Shown here piece after piece: positions 1 through 10,741 of a DNA stretch of 64,000 nt (within the stretch, counting starts at the first letter, position 1; each line of letters starts with the position of its first letter). The stretch lies in the NCBI GenBank assembly GCA_037576215.1, contig JBANDB010000005.1, positions 1,240,001 through 1,304,000 on the forward strand. The letters run 5' to 3'. The notes beneath the pieces are model-generated. The model saw only the letters and a program-made list of their open reading frames with translations, was not told the origin of the DNA and made no database searches. The DNA is from Armillaria gallica. Taxonomy: Eukaryota > Basidiomycota > Agaricomycetes > Agaricales > Physalacriaceae. The position numbers were made by a program, and so were the translations under genes.

Positions 1-79
1 ACAGGAATGCATGACATACGAGCCAGAGCTGCGTCCCAGTGCAGCTTACTTTAAGGAGGCCTTACTAGTTGACATGTAA
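1..79 (+). CDS. 3' end of TKL-type kinase K0, cut by window edge
   Basis: This is the last part of exon 7 of a protein kinase; the stop codon TAA is at 77-79. It encodes the C-lobe motif CMTYEPELRPSA followed by a short tail ending VDM. The conserved Arg of the RPSA motif belongs to the end of the kinase fold. The same sequence occurs inverted as the end of K3 (12,727-12,805), so K0 and K3 are arm partners of the large inverted repeat. Everything upstream lies outside the window. Confidence 0.85.
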   Translation, partial: QECMTYEPELRPSAAYFKEALLVDM

Positions 80-905
80 AGGAGAGAAATGTATTTTTAA
101 TGACCAGAGAATGCGCAAATGGTATCATCATATTTAGGAGAATTTTATTTTCACACCTCTGATAAACGTCTCGCCTGAGAAATCATTGATAAGATTCCGT
201 ACGATATGAAGATATAGCAGGAAGACGGATAATACACTGTACAAGGTAGTTATCTCAGCTTCATAAGCTCACATCTCGAATAGAAATACCCATCGAGTAA
301 TGCTTCGAAAACGACAATGCACCGGTAGTCCAGAAGCATCACTCCACGACGGCAAAGATTTATCATCGCCGCAGTGTAACAAGCTTAACATTGTGCTAAG
401 TAACAGAGCGTACGGATCTGTGATAGTACATGAATGACCGCGAGTTTAATGTAGATTGGAATCAGGATTCGGGTATGACCGAAAACTTGACCTAGGAATA
501 TTTAATGCAGCTGCAGAGCTGTTTAACATACAACGCATCTTGAGTACTTCATCAGACCCGAAGACGCAATCAATAGTCGCTACCTGGCATACCGTGCTTC
601 TCGATTTCCTTTACGGAATCGAAGCCGTCAACAACCTCTACAAAAACAATATCACGTCCATCCAACTAATGGAGAATTAATGTCAGAGTGAAATGTTAAA
701 AAAGGTGACTGGACGGACCCAGGGGGTTTTGACGGTGGTGACAAAGGACCTTGTGGACGCTTAGAAACAACGCAGAAGGCTGGACTAGTGATCACACACC
801 TGGTAACCGTTGGTATTGGCACCAGTATTTGCCATAGAGAGAAGGTCGGATTTCGTATGCTTCAACTCGAAGCTCTCGTCCACACTCTCAATCAGAGTCC
901 GTGGG
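80..905. other. kinase 3' flank and unassigned spacer
   Basis: No convincing gene. Bases about 120-350 resemble the sequence downstream of K2 (8,700-8,945), including a short remnant of the cyclophilin-like relic at about 288-350, so this is the 3' flank of the duplicated kinase module. A 74-codon open frame at 456-680 is mirrored at 12,126-12,350 and shows no recognisable motif. I see no regulatory or RNA element. Confidence 0.5.
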
Positions 906-2064
906 CTATGCAGTAAACGGCGCACCTTTAAACTTCTCCCTGTAGATCGACTTGGCACGGGTACCGCTATGCGATTTGAAGTCGCCACCATTGATCATGG
1001 ACTGCGGAACGCTAAGCATGAGAAGGGCACCCCCGGAGAAAGGCAGTGGACTCACGTCTGGAACGATGCGATGGAAACCAATTTCAGCATATCGAAAGTC
1101 ATGATATCCGGTTGAAAGCTCCCTGGAATCCTTCTCCATCTTAAGAACGACTTCGTCGAACAGCTTAAAGACGATCCGTCCTGCAGGTGTCGAATCGATA
1201 TAAATGCCGAACTTGGGCCTACGCTGCCCGATCGTAGGCCGGTTACTCACGACAATGTTTGCCCTAAGATAGAAGACTGATTGCTCCCTGTTGTTTTGTA
1301 GACCGAGAGCTTGCTATTGGAATACCGGAAGCTGAATACAATGAGCATAACCTCTGAAGGAAGGAAGGAAACGTACGAATCTCCGCTGCCATAGTAACCC
1401 CTTCCCCCGCTCTGCCGCATCGCATCAGCTATAAACGCACCAAACACGGTGTTCGCAGTCGCCCTTCATAACAATGAGGGCACGAGTAGTCTTAGTCTGC
1501 TCAGAGCGTAAATAGAGCGTATTGGCCGGGATACCGTACTGCTCCAGAGAGTTGCGGAGCATCCATGTACGGGGTAAACGCGAGAGAGCAGGGAGGTGTA
1601 GCCGACCGAGTCTGCATACATTCAAATTCATGTCGTTTTAGGGAGCGATGTACTCACCAAATACGCTAGTGCCAATTCTCCTTATCTGCTAGCTCTGTTT
1701 CCAAATCATGCAAGAATCCCTCATTCCAGTCGTGGCATACCCCAGGGCACCGACTTGGAGGGATGTACACCGCAGAAGAAATCACCGTGTGACATTTCAA
1801 CTGGGACGACGGAGTGTAGACGGGGTGGGTCGAAGAGAGAATCAAGACCAGCCTGTCTTGAGAGAGCGGGATAGACTCCAATGTGCCAAATTCTGCGTCT
1901 GGGGAACGGAGCGCTTCGAACTGAGGGATTGGAGCCGTGATGTCGGTGCGAGATGCCCGAGGAGTGGGAGGTGGCAAATACGTCGATCCACTCTTCGGTA
2001 TATCGTGCTGGCCCGGGATTATCGATGACGCGCACGCCTCCTCAAAAGGCGCAAGGGAACGCAC
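906..2064 (-). pseudogene. TLDc (OXR1-type) plus cyclophilin-like relic A, left arm
   Basis: Read right to left. The first part (2,064-1,666) is a proline-rich leader with AEFGTLESIPL, as in the N-terminal part of fungal TLDc proteins. An intron-like gap follows. Next come TLDc segments: LEQYGIPANTLY, then FGAFIADAM, GGRGYYGSGDSYVSFL and LSVYKTTGSNQSSILG (1,631-1,247). The last part is cyclophilin-like: PAGRIVFKLFDEVV, FHRIVPD, INGGDFKSHSGT (1,250-906). TLDc proteins protect against oxidative damage; cyclophilins are peptidyl-prolyl isomerases. The frame breaks between GDCEHRV and FGAFI, a stop interrupts the leader, and the parts lie in different frames. The junction could be a true fusion or two neighbouring relics. 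The mirror copy is at 10,742-11,900. Confidence 0.6.
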
Positions 2065-2844
2065 CTTGATATATTCAAACCTAATGAATAACCGTCTCTG
2101 TTAGAATTTATTGAGCATGGACTCACCCCTTGCTTCGACGGTCCAATGATGGAACCCTTCCCTTCCAATGATGAGCCGGGGTCACTGTCAGAAGTCCGAG
2201 AAAATATCTCAATCCTTATAATTTCGGTTGTGCAAGTCTCGTAGCCTCGGTGGAAGCAGTACTAGGTCGAAGGTAAAGAAGCTTGTATACTCTTGTTTTG
2301 CTCTTGTTTGCTCTGATCGCCACTACAAAATCCGGATCTCGGGCCGAGTCGTCTGTGGATGCGCCTATTCACTCCTTCCTGCCTCAACTCTCGTTTAATC
2401 CTAGCTTGTTCTTCTCATAAAATTAGGTCAACAGGTCTCCATCAGGTACGACCGAGATATTAAACATTCCATCTAACGCCTCCGTCCCTAGGGCGAAGAT
2501 ATGTCGGACTTCAAGAACGAGAATATTCGGTGTTCAAATGACACGGTTCTCGGTTGAGATATGAAAATGATCGCATCATTCCGGTCGGTTTCCATTGCTT
2601 GCCGGTGTCCCTGCTCTCGAGAATGATCAGTCATAACAGGTGTAGGACGCACTATCCACGATGAATTTACATTTGGAATTTTTTGGATACGGTAATAAAA
2701 ACATCCGAGATATCAGTGAGCGCTGATCTTACATAGTCGAGGGAACATACGAAAATGAGACAGCTTGCGATTCGAGCGTGAGCGGAAAAGGGCCTCAGAA
2801 ATCAAGAGCGGACACCACAGCACGGGCTTTGTCGCCAAAAAGAA
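2065..2844. other. intergenic spacer, left arm
   Basis: No gene, RNA or repeat seen here apart from membership in the inverted repeat. The same sequence is present inverted at 9,962-10,741. Confidence 0.4.
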
Positions 2845-3198
2845 GTGCATGAAAACCAGGGTCCTTGGGTGAAATCAGACATAGTTTTGAGAGTACTCGG
2901 GTTGTATTGCAGCAGTAGCAACCTCGGAAATCCAATTGCTGGTACAACCTTTCAAAAAGATAACAATGCGCGTTTGAGCGGACAAGAAATGAATGGAACC
3001 AGAGCTGAAATGACGTTACAAGCGTTGAAAGCAATGTTGGAATGTCAGCATGCTGGTGAATTTAGCTATGCAGGATGGAAACCTAAATGGAAACCCTTAA
3101 GAGAAACGCATTGCACCGAGTTGGAACACGGAAGAAGGAAAGTTTTTACTCTGAGATACGACAATCAACATCGGGAGGTGGTCGTGGTGTCAAAGTGA
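2845..3198 (+). CDS. unassigned 117-codon open frame, left arm
   Basis: An uninterrupted frame starting MHENQGPWVKSD and ending VVVVSK. It has no recognised domain, signal peptide or membrane segment. Its only support is its length and its presence unbroken in the inverted copy at 9,608-9,961, which is weak because the arms are near identical. Frames on the opposite strand overlap it. It may be a random open frame or a fragment of a decayed gene. Confidence 0.2.
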   Translation: MHENQGPWVKSDIVLRVLGLYCSSSNLGNPIAGTTFQKDNNARLSGQEMNGTRAEMTLQALKAMLECQHAGEFSYAGWKPKWKPLRETHCTELEHGRRKVFTLRYDNQHREVVVVSK

Positions 3199-3299
3199 TA
3201 TCGGGATAAGCCGGACACGTGCCTGAGTTACCTTCCTCTTTGCTTTCTACTCTCGTTCTGATTGCTCTACCCCGCCATTTTCTCACTCGTGTGTCTGTC

Positions 3300-3930
3300 C
3301 AACGAAAACCCTTCAGCGCTGTCAGTGGCTTAGCATGCTGGCGCTGGAGGTTCATCAAAACCCACCATCTCTCAATTTCACCTCTGCGAATCTGGTGAGT
3401 GCATCGCTCCTATACCGACATAAATCTGACTCTATGCAGACTCAGCTACATCTTCCTGCTCTCTCGCGGCTGTCTCACACACAACACTCCCCACCACTCT
3501 GTATTCACCCTCGGAGCAGACCAAGCGCACTGGTGCACTCGCCGTTGTCAAGGACGACAGCGATACCATGTTTAACGCTAGCTGAGGGAATATGACAGAG
3601 CGGGGATAGGGCTACGATAGCAGTGGAGAGTTGTACATTTCCTTCCTTCATTCCGAGGCTATGCGCATCGTGTTCAGCTCCTTATAGCGGTATTCCAATG
3701 GCCACCTCTCGGTCTATAAAACAACGGGGAGGAATCAATCTGTTATTGTAGGGCAAATATCGTCGTGAGTAATCGATATACGATGGCACAGCATAGGACC
3801 TACTTATGGCATGGCCAAGTTCGACATTTTTATCGGTCCAAAACCTGAAGGACGGATTGTCTTCAAGCTGTCGCGGAGTAGTACTTCCTTTGAGACCACC
3901 GTTGCACAGTCGTTTTTGGAGCCTCACTAG
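3300..3930 (+). pseudogene. TLDc plus cyclophilin-like relic B, left arm
   Basis: A second, more decayed copy of the TLDc/cyclophilin relic, in the opposite orientation to relic A. An intron-like GTGAGT...GCAG (about 3,392-3,440) is followed by HLPALSRL, the entry to the TLDc domain, then short matching pieces in several frames (for example VVKDDSDTMF near 3,545-3,575). The last part (3,808-3,930) encodes KFDIFIGPKPEGRIVFKL, the N-terminal strand pair of a cyclophilin, and ends in TAG. Stops and frameshifts exclude a working product. The mirror copy is at 8,876-9,506. Confidence 0.55.
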
Positions 3931-4123
3931 GTGGGCCTTCCTATTCGATATGACAGCTTATGCAACTGGTATAACTACCACGTACAGCGCATGACGCGAC
4001 TTCCTACTACCTTTTTTATCGCAGTGAATCCGGTCAACGATTTCCCAGGCAAGACGTATATCGTTGTTGTGAAAGATCTGAGGGATTCTCATGAATATAA
4101 TGATGCCATTTGCCATTATCTCG

Positions 4124-5691
4124 TTATAGTAAACACATTTCAGTTATTACATCCTTAACTTGAGCTGCATTGGGACGCTGCGCGGGATCGTACGCCATGC
4201 ATTGCTCTACGAGCTTCCAAAGTCCATCAGAGGAGATTTCTTTAGGCCGTCGATGGGTAATGCCCTTGGTTATGGCGCTTGCAATAGCATTCCTATGAAC
4301 TTCGGGAAAGGGAACATCGAGAGTGTATATCTATGGTCTGCACGTGAATCCCGGGGTATTGGTGAATATAAGACACACGTACCTCGATAATTGTGCATCC
4401 AAATGCATAAATATCTCTTCCTGGTAGAAGTTCCTGAACATATGTCTCCATGTTGTACTCCTGCAGTTCGGGACACAGCCATCTCGATGAGCCCCGCATC
4501 ATGATGTCGTGGGAAGGAACACTCGTAGTGACAATCATTGAGGCTCCGAATCCGGCTAGACAGCAGTGACCTTTGTCGTTGATGATGATATTGTTCTATC
4601 AACATCAGTTCACATATACTACATTCTGCTGAGTGGTAGACCTACCCCACGAATATTGCCATGAATGACTTTAGGATCTATGCCATGAATAAAGTCGATC
4701 GCTGTAGCGATTTCACGAATCTATGATCAATGATCATGAGAACGCAATAGTATGCAATTGATTTCAGCATACGAATTTAAGGCAGTCTGTGTCAGGATGA
4801 TTCTTCAAGTAGCGAATGACGGCACCGTTGTCCATCCAAGGAGATATGAGACAGGGTCTTCCTTGTAGGGTTAAGGTGTCAACGCCGATAAAAGGAAGAA
4901 TATTCTCGTGGCGTAGTTGTTTCCATACAATCGTCTCGAGGCGTATGAGCTAAGTCGAAGATATCTCAGATACATTCATCGACTTCAAAATTAATCTCAC
5001 CTGCAAGAATGCCTGCTTGTCCCCATCCCGCATTCCGACTGTCCGAAAGGCTTTGATACAGACTTTCTTTCCATCCATCTTTCCTTGGTATACGTCCTGC
5101 AGAACTCATCAATACTGAAGCCAGGCCTTTTCAAGATATCCACTGACAGTTGAGGATCCGCCAGCAGTGGGAGTCAAGACAGGGCTGCTCCGATCCTGGG
5201 CGATATCAATCGCCTTGCTGATCATCAAGGATTCTGGATATATATCCCTCGTCTCACTCAGCGCAAGAAGACATTTCAAGCAAACACTGAAAAGTTGTGC
5301 CCTTGAGTCAGTCACATCTAGTTCCTGTACCATCATCAGTGAGTATCCATGATTTTGAACCAAGAGTCAGGAATACCTCCTGTAGGACATTCATCACACT
5401 CTGCTGCACGGTGGGCTGCACCATGAACTCCGAAACACGATAGTTCTCCACACTCTCCTGCACCGGTGGCTTCGGAACACGATCGATGTCTATCCATGGT
5501 GTCGCAGCAGAGCGAACAATACCACGAATCCTTTCGCGAAGCACGTCTTTGCCGTACTCGTGCACAAGAGTCTCCCATCCGGAGGCTTCACGATGTGCCG
5601 TAAGGTCGTCCACGATCGACGTAACGTCCTTTGGGGTCGATGCAGCGTCCTTCATGGTCGAAGTAAGGTCCTTCACAGTCGACGTAGACAT
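4124..5691 (-). CDS. K1: TKL-type pseudokinase (HGN and GFG), head-to-head with K2
   Basis: Seven exons on the minus strand: 5691-5377, 5324-5148, 5096-5001, 4949-4773, 4720-4646, 4595-4383, 4330-4124. All introns are 50-52 bp, GT-AG, phase 0, giving 419 residues from ATG 5691. The N-terminus has four TSTVKDL-like heptapeptides, then a helical region, then the kinase domain. The beta-3 lysine is present (KVCIKAF), as are the alpha-C glutamate (LETIVWKQL) and DIYAFGC. The catalytic loop reads VIHGNIRG, so the catalytic Asp is Asn. The metal-binding DFG reads AGFG, so its Asp is Gly. Both differ from K2 and K3, which have HGD and DFG. The frame is otherwise intact. Inference: a pseudokinase, perhaps a nucleotide-binding or scaffold partner of K2. 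The last exon and 3' part match K2. Confidence 0.85.
5602..5685 (-). repeat. four 21-bp coding repeats in K1 exon 1
   Basis: Four tandem 21-bp units encode TSTVKDL, TSTMKDA, ASTPKDV and TSIVDDL directly after the start codon. K2 has seven units at the same place. The difference of three units (63 bp) accounts for the change in arm offset across the palindrome. Confidence 0.85.
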
Positions 5692-7051
5692 TATGAAAAG
5701 AAAGGAGAGATCGAAAGTCTAGTCGATGATGAAGTCTGGTCCGCTGGGTTGTCACTATGCATCGGATTGTGCGACACGGTCAATACAAGTTCATGCGACT
5801 GAAGCGTAGCAAATGTACCTTGTGAATTGGAAGTTGGTGCTCGTGAGCCGGGTACAAAGAATTGCGACTACATTCATTCCCTCCCTTATAGGAGGCTGAG
5901 GATCTATGTAAGAACGAAAGCGGAGTGCGCCGATAGATATAGCTCCGGAGATGTTATCGATGGAAAGGTTTACGGGAAATTTTCTGACGGTCCAAACCGA
6001 CTGGAGGCTTATCTCCCAAGGGCCGACTCGCAAATTGTGAATTGTCGGGAGGTATGCATAATGCATCTCATGAATGAACGTAAAGAGCTCGCACCGAACA
6101 TACGGTAACAGCCAACAGCGCTCCGAAATTAAACCAAGGGCAGGGAATTATAGCAATAAGTAGACACCATCAAGATACGTGGCGTTTCATATTGGAGAAG
6201 GGGTCAGAGGCACGCATCAAACGCCACCATTGCTCTACTGCGGTCCAGAATAAGCACATTCAAGACTCATGCACCCTGTCATCTCGGATCCACTAGTACT
6301 TTCTGGTAAAGCATACATCAAACTCGATGACTACCGGAGAATAATCTTCTCCGGCGTCGGCTCTCAGGTTACTGTATATGTTTATGCCCTGACTCCTGTT
6401 ACGTCCTTCACAGACATTTCTCAGATGGTCGAAGTTCGGAGCAGACGTGTACCTGCCGTATGCTTCGTTTCTATATGGCGATGTGTGTTACTCTGGCACT
6501 AGTGTGTCGGTGGCCTTTGCACGGCGCCTCTGACCATTTCTCCAATATGAAAAGCCACATATTTGAGGGCGTCTATTCCCACAATTCCCGCCGCCGCCCC
6601 ACCCCTTGATTTAAGTTCAGGGCGCTGTTGGCTGTTACCGTATGTTCGGTGCGAGCTCTTTACGTTCATTCATGAGATGCATTATGCATACCTCCCGACA
6701 ATTCACAATTTGCGAGTCGGCCCTTGGGAGATAAGCCTCCAGTCGGTTTGGACCGTCAGAAAATTTCCCGTAAACCTTTCCATCGATAACATCTCCGGAG
6801 CTATATCTATCGGCGCACTCCGCTTTCGTTCTTACATAGATCCTCAGCCTCCTATAAGGGAGGGAATGAATGTAGTCGCAATTCTTTGTACCCGGCTCAC
6901 GAGCACCAACTTCCAATTCACAAGGTACATTTGCTACGCTTCAGTCGCATGAACTTGTATTGACCGTGTCGCACAATCCGATGCATAGTGACAACCCAGC
7001 GGACCAGACTTCATCATCGACTAGACTTTCGATCTCTCCTTTCTTTTCATA
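5692..7051. promoter_or_regulatory. shared divergent upstream region of K1 and K2
   Basis: A 1.36-kb spacer between two start codons that point away from each other. Both ends (about 5,692-6,125 and 6,620-7,051) are the same sequence inverted, so the two genes have the same proximal upstream sequence. The middle 0.5 kb has diverged but still carries inverted relatives of a motif around GTGGCGTTT[TC]ATATTGGAGAA (6,180-6,200 and, inverted, 6,545-6,565). The same motif lies upstream of K3 (14,688-14,705) and K4 (15,383-15,403, inverted). That conservation suggests a common control element. Open frames here are shadows of the repeat. Confidence 0.5.
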
Positions 7052-8682
7052 ATGTCTACGTCGACTGTGAAGGACCTTACTTCGACCTTGAAGGACCTTA
7101 CTTCGACCGTGAAGGACCTTACGTCGACCGTGAAGGACCTTACTTCGACCATGAAGGACGTTGCATCGACCCCAAAGGACGTTGCATCGACCGTGGACGA
7201 CCTTACGGCACATCGTGAAGCCTCCGGATGGGAGACTCTTGTGCCCGAGTACGGCAAAGACGTGCTTCGCGAAAGGATTCGTGATATTCTTCGCTCTGCT
7301 TCCACGCCTTGGAGGGACATCAAGTGTGTTCCGGAGCCACCGGCGCAGGAGAATGTGAGGAACGGTCTTGTTTCGGAGTCCACCGTGCAGCCTACCGTGC
7401 AACAGAGTGTGATGAATGTCCTACAGGAGGTATTCCAGACTCTTGGTTCAAAAACATGGATATTAGCTGATGATGGTACAGGAACTTGATGGGACTGATT
7501 CAAAAGAAAAGTATTTCACTCTGTGCTTTCAATGTCTTCGTGAATTGAGTAAGGCGAGGGATATATATCCAGAATCCTTGATGATCAGCAAGGCGATTGA
7601 TATCGCCCAGGATCGGAGAAGCCCTGTCTTGACTCCCACTGATGGCGGATCCTCAGCTGTCAGTGGATATCTTGAAAAGGCCTGGCTTCAGTATTGATGA
7701 GTTCTGCAGGACGTATATCAAGGAAAGATGGATGGAAAGAAAGTCTGTATCAAAGCCTTTCGGATATTCGGAATGGAGGGTAGGGAGAGCCAGGAATTCT
7801 TGAAGGTGAGATGAATTTCGTAGTCAATGAACATATACGAAATATCTTCGTCTTAGGTCATGCACCGCGAGACGATTGTATGGAAACAACTACGCCACGA
7901 GAATATTCTTCCTTTTATCGGCGTCGACACCTTAACCCTACAAGGAAGACCCTGTCTCATATCTCCTTGGATGGACAACGGTGCCGTCATTCGCTACTTG
8001 AAGAATCATCCTGACACAGACTGCCTTAAATTCGTATGCTGAAATCAATTGCATACTATTGCGTTCTCATGATCATTGATCATAGATTCGTGAAATCGCT
8101 ACAGCGATCGACTTTATTCATGGCATAGATCCTAAAGTCATTCATGGCGATATTCGTGGTGTAGGTATACCATTCTGAATATTGTAATATATAAGAACTG
8201 ATATTTACAGAACAATATCATTGTCGACGACAAAGGTCACTGCTGTCTAGCAGACTTCGGGGCCTCGATTATTGTCGCTACGAACGTTCCTTCTCAAACC
8301 ACCATGTCGCAGAACTCATCGAGATGGCTGTGTCCCGAACTGCAGGAGTACAACATGGAGACATATGTTCAGGAACTTCTACCAGGAAGAGATATTTATG
8401 CATTTGGATGCACAATTATCGAGGTACGTGTGTCTTATATTCACCAATACCCCGGGATTCACGTGCAGACCATAGATATACACTCTCGATGTTCCCTTTC
8501 CCGAAGTTCATAGGAATGCTATTGCAAGCGCCATAACCAAGGGCATTACCCATCGACGGCCTAAAGAAATCTCCTCTGATGGACTTTGGAAGCTCGTAGA
8601 GCAATGCATGGCGTACGATCCCGCGCAGCGTCCCAATGCAGCTCAAGTTAAGGATGTAATAACTGAAATGTGTTTACTATAA
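7052..8682 (+). CDS. K2: TKL-type serine/threonine protein kinase, intact
   Basis: Seven exons: 7052-7429, 7482-7658, 7710-7805, 7857-8033, 8086-8160, 8211-8423, 8476-8682. Introns are 50-52 bp, GT-AG, all phase 0, giving 440 residues. Residues about 3-51 are seven TSTVKDL-type heptapeptides. Residues about 52-185 form a helical N-terminal region (QCLRELSKARDIYPES). The kinase domain starts near DVYQGKMDGKKVCIKAF (catalytic Lys in CIK). It continues with RETIVWKQLRHENILPFIG, VIHGDIRGNNIIV (catalytic Asp and Asn), CLADFGAS (metal Asp), WLCPELQ, DIYAFGC and RPNA. The glycine loop is degenerate. This type is expanded in Agaricomycetes; substrate and role are unknown. It lies head-to-head with K1. 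Confidence 0.9.
7058..7204 (+). repeat. seven 21-bp coding repeats in K2 exon 1
   Basis: Seven in-frame 21-bp units encode TSTVKDL variants; the middle units are nearly the same (ACNTCGACCNTGAAGGACCTT). The last unit grades into the helical region as TVDDL. K1 has four such units and K3 has none, so the array is length-variable between paralogs and does not shift the frame. Confidence 0.9.
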
Positions 8683-8875
8683 CGAGATAATGGCAAATGG
8701 CATCATTATATTCATGAGAATCCCTCAGATCTTTCACAACAACGATATACGTCTTGCCTGGGAAATCGTTGACCGGATTCACTGCGATAAAAAAGGTAGT
8801 AGGAAGTCGCGTCATGCGCTGTACGTGGTAGTTATACCAGTTGCATAAGCTGTCATATCGAATAGGAAGGCCCAC

Positions 8876-9506
8876 CTAGTGAGGCTCCAAAAACGACTGT
8901 GCAACGGTGGTCTCAAAGGAAGTACTACTCCGCGACAGCTTGAAGACAATCCGTCCTTCAGGTTTTGGACCGATAAAAATGTCGAACTTGGCCATGCCAT
9001 AAGTAGGTCCTATGCTGTGCCATCGTATATCGATTACTCACGACGATATTTGCCCTACAATAACAGATTGATTCCTCCCCGTTGTTTTATAGACCGAGAG
9101 GTGGCCATTGGAATACCGCTATAAGGAGCTGAACACGATGCGCATAGCCTCGGAATGAAGGAAGGAAATGTACAACTCTCCACTGCTATCGTAGCCCTAT
9201 CCCCGCTCTGTCATATTCCCTCAGCTAGCGTTAAACATGGTATCGCTGTCGTCCTTGACAACGGCGAGTGCACCAGTGCGCTTGGTCTGCTCCGAGGGTG
9301 AATACAGAGTGGTGGGGAGTGTTGTGTGTGAGACAGCCGCGAGAGAGCAGGAAGATGTAGCTGAGTCTGCATAGAGTCAGATTTATGTCGGTATAGGAGC
9401 GATGCACTCACCAGATTCGCAGAGGTGAAATTGAGAGATGGTGGGTTTTGATGAACCTCCAGCGCCAGCATGCTAAGCCACTGACAGCGCTGAAGGGTTT
9501 TCGTTG
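8876..9506 (-). pseudogene. TLDc plus cyclophilin-like relic B, right arm
   Basis: Inverted copy of the relic at 3,300-3,930. All open frames in this stretch translate the same as in the left arm. It lies 3' of K2 with its cyclophilin-like end nearest the kinase. Disabled by the same stops and frameshifts. Confidence 0.55.
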
Positions 9507-9607
9507 GACAGACACACGAGTGAGAAAATGGCGGGGTAGAGCAATCAGAACGAGAGTAGAAAGCAAAGAGGAAGGTAACTCAGGCACGTGTCCGGCTTAT
9601 CCCGATA

Positions 9608-9961
9608 TCACTTTGACACCACGACCACCTCCCGATGTTGATTGTCGTATCTCAGAGTAAAAACTTTCCTTCTTCCGTGTTCCAACTCGGTGCAATGCGT
9701 TTCTCTTAAGGGTTTCCATTTAGGTTTCCATCCTGCATAGCTAAATTCACCAGCATGCTGACATTCCAACATTGCTTTCAACGCTTGTAACGTCATTTCA
9801 GCTCTGGTTCCATTCATTTCTTGTCCGCTCAAACGCGCATTGTTATCTTTTTGAAAGGTTGTACCAGCAATTGGATTTCCGAGGTTGCTACTGCTGCAAT
9901 ACAACCCGAGTACTCTCAAAACTATGTCTGATTTCACCCAAGGACCCTGGTTTTCATGCAC
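9608..9961 (-). CDS. unassigned 117-codon open frame, right arm
   Basis: Inverted copy of the open frame at 2,845-3,198 with the same translation. No domain recognised. It may not be a gene. Confidence 0.2.
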   Translation of the reverse strand: MHENQGPWVKSDIVLRVLGLYCSSSNLGNPIAGTTFQKDNNARLSGQEMNGTRAEMTLQALKAMLECQHAGEFSYAGWKPKWKPLRETHCTELEHGRRKVFTLRYDNQHREVVVVSK

Positions 9962-10741
9962 TTCTTTTTGGCGACAAAGCCCGTGCTGTGGTGTCCGCTC
10001 TTGATTTCTGAGGCCCTTTTCCGCTCACGCTCGAATCGCAAGCTGTCTCATTTTCGTATGTTCCCTCGACTATGTAAGATCAGCGCTCACTGATATCTCG
10101 GATGTTTTTATTACCGTATCCAAAAAATTCCAAATGTAAATTCATCGTGGATAGTGCGTCCTACACCTGTTATGACTGATCATTCTCGAGAGCAGGGACA
10201 CCGGCAAGCAATGGAAACCGACCGGAATGATGCGATCATTTTCATATCTCAACCGAGAACCGTGTCATTTGAACACCGAATATTCTCGTTCTTGAAGTCC
10301 GACATATCTTCGCCCTAGGGACGGAGGCGTTAGATGGAATGTTTAATATCTCGGTCGTACCTGATGGAGACCTGTTGACCTAATTTTATGAGAAGAACAA
10401 GCTAGGATTAAACGAGAGTTGAGGCAGGAAGGAGTGAATAGGCGCATCCACAGACGACTCGGCCCGAGATCCGGATTTTGTAGTGGCGATCAGAGCAAAC
10501 AAGAGCAAAACAAGAGTATACAAGCTTCTTTACCTTCGACCTAGTACTGCTTCCACCGAGGCTACGAGACTTGCACAACCGAAATTATAAGGATTGAGAT
10601 ATTTTCTCGGACTTCTGACAGTGACCCCGGCTCATCATTGGAAGGGAAGGGTTCCATCATTGGACCGTCGAAGCAAGGGGTGAGTCCATGCTCAATAAAT
10701 TCTAACAGAGACGGTTATTCATTAGGTTTGAATATATCAAG
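9962..10741. other. intergenic spacer, right arm
   Basis: Mirror of 2,065-2,844. No gene, RNA or distinct repeat seen. Confidence 0.4.

Larger units (their letters stand above)
1..6125 (+). repeat. left arm of giant inverted repeat (continues left of window)
   Basis: Paired with 6,620-12,805. Position x pairs with 12,806-x in the outer arm and with 12,743-x inside the kinase exon 1 repeats; the 63-bp change is three 21-bp units. Bases 1-24 are the exact inverse of 12,782-12,805, so the repeat reaches the window edge and may go further. In the outer ~4.49 kb every open frame translates the same in both arms. The kinase region (about 4,490-5,690) has patches of difference. I did not align every base. 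Confidence 0.85.

Noticed and set aside
5827..6108. 93-codon open frame duplicated at 6,635-6,916, and longer frames on the opposite strand (6,563-6,952)
   Set aside because: They lie in the kinase upstream regions, overlap each other on both strands and have no motif. Their duplication follows from the inverted repeat.
6286..6301. CTCGGATCCACTAGTA resembles a cloning-vector polylinker at the centre of the palindrome
   Set aside because: The homologous K3 upstream sequence (about 14,785-14,815) aligns across it with ordinary substitutions, so it is native sequence and the match is chance.
7021..7503. 160-codon minus-strand frame over K2 exon 1
   Set aside because: A shadow of the 21-bp repeats and exon 1. 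The plus strand has start, splice sites and a kinase continuation.
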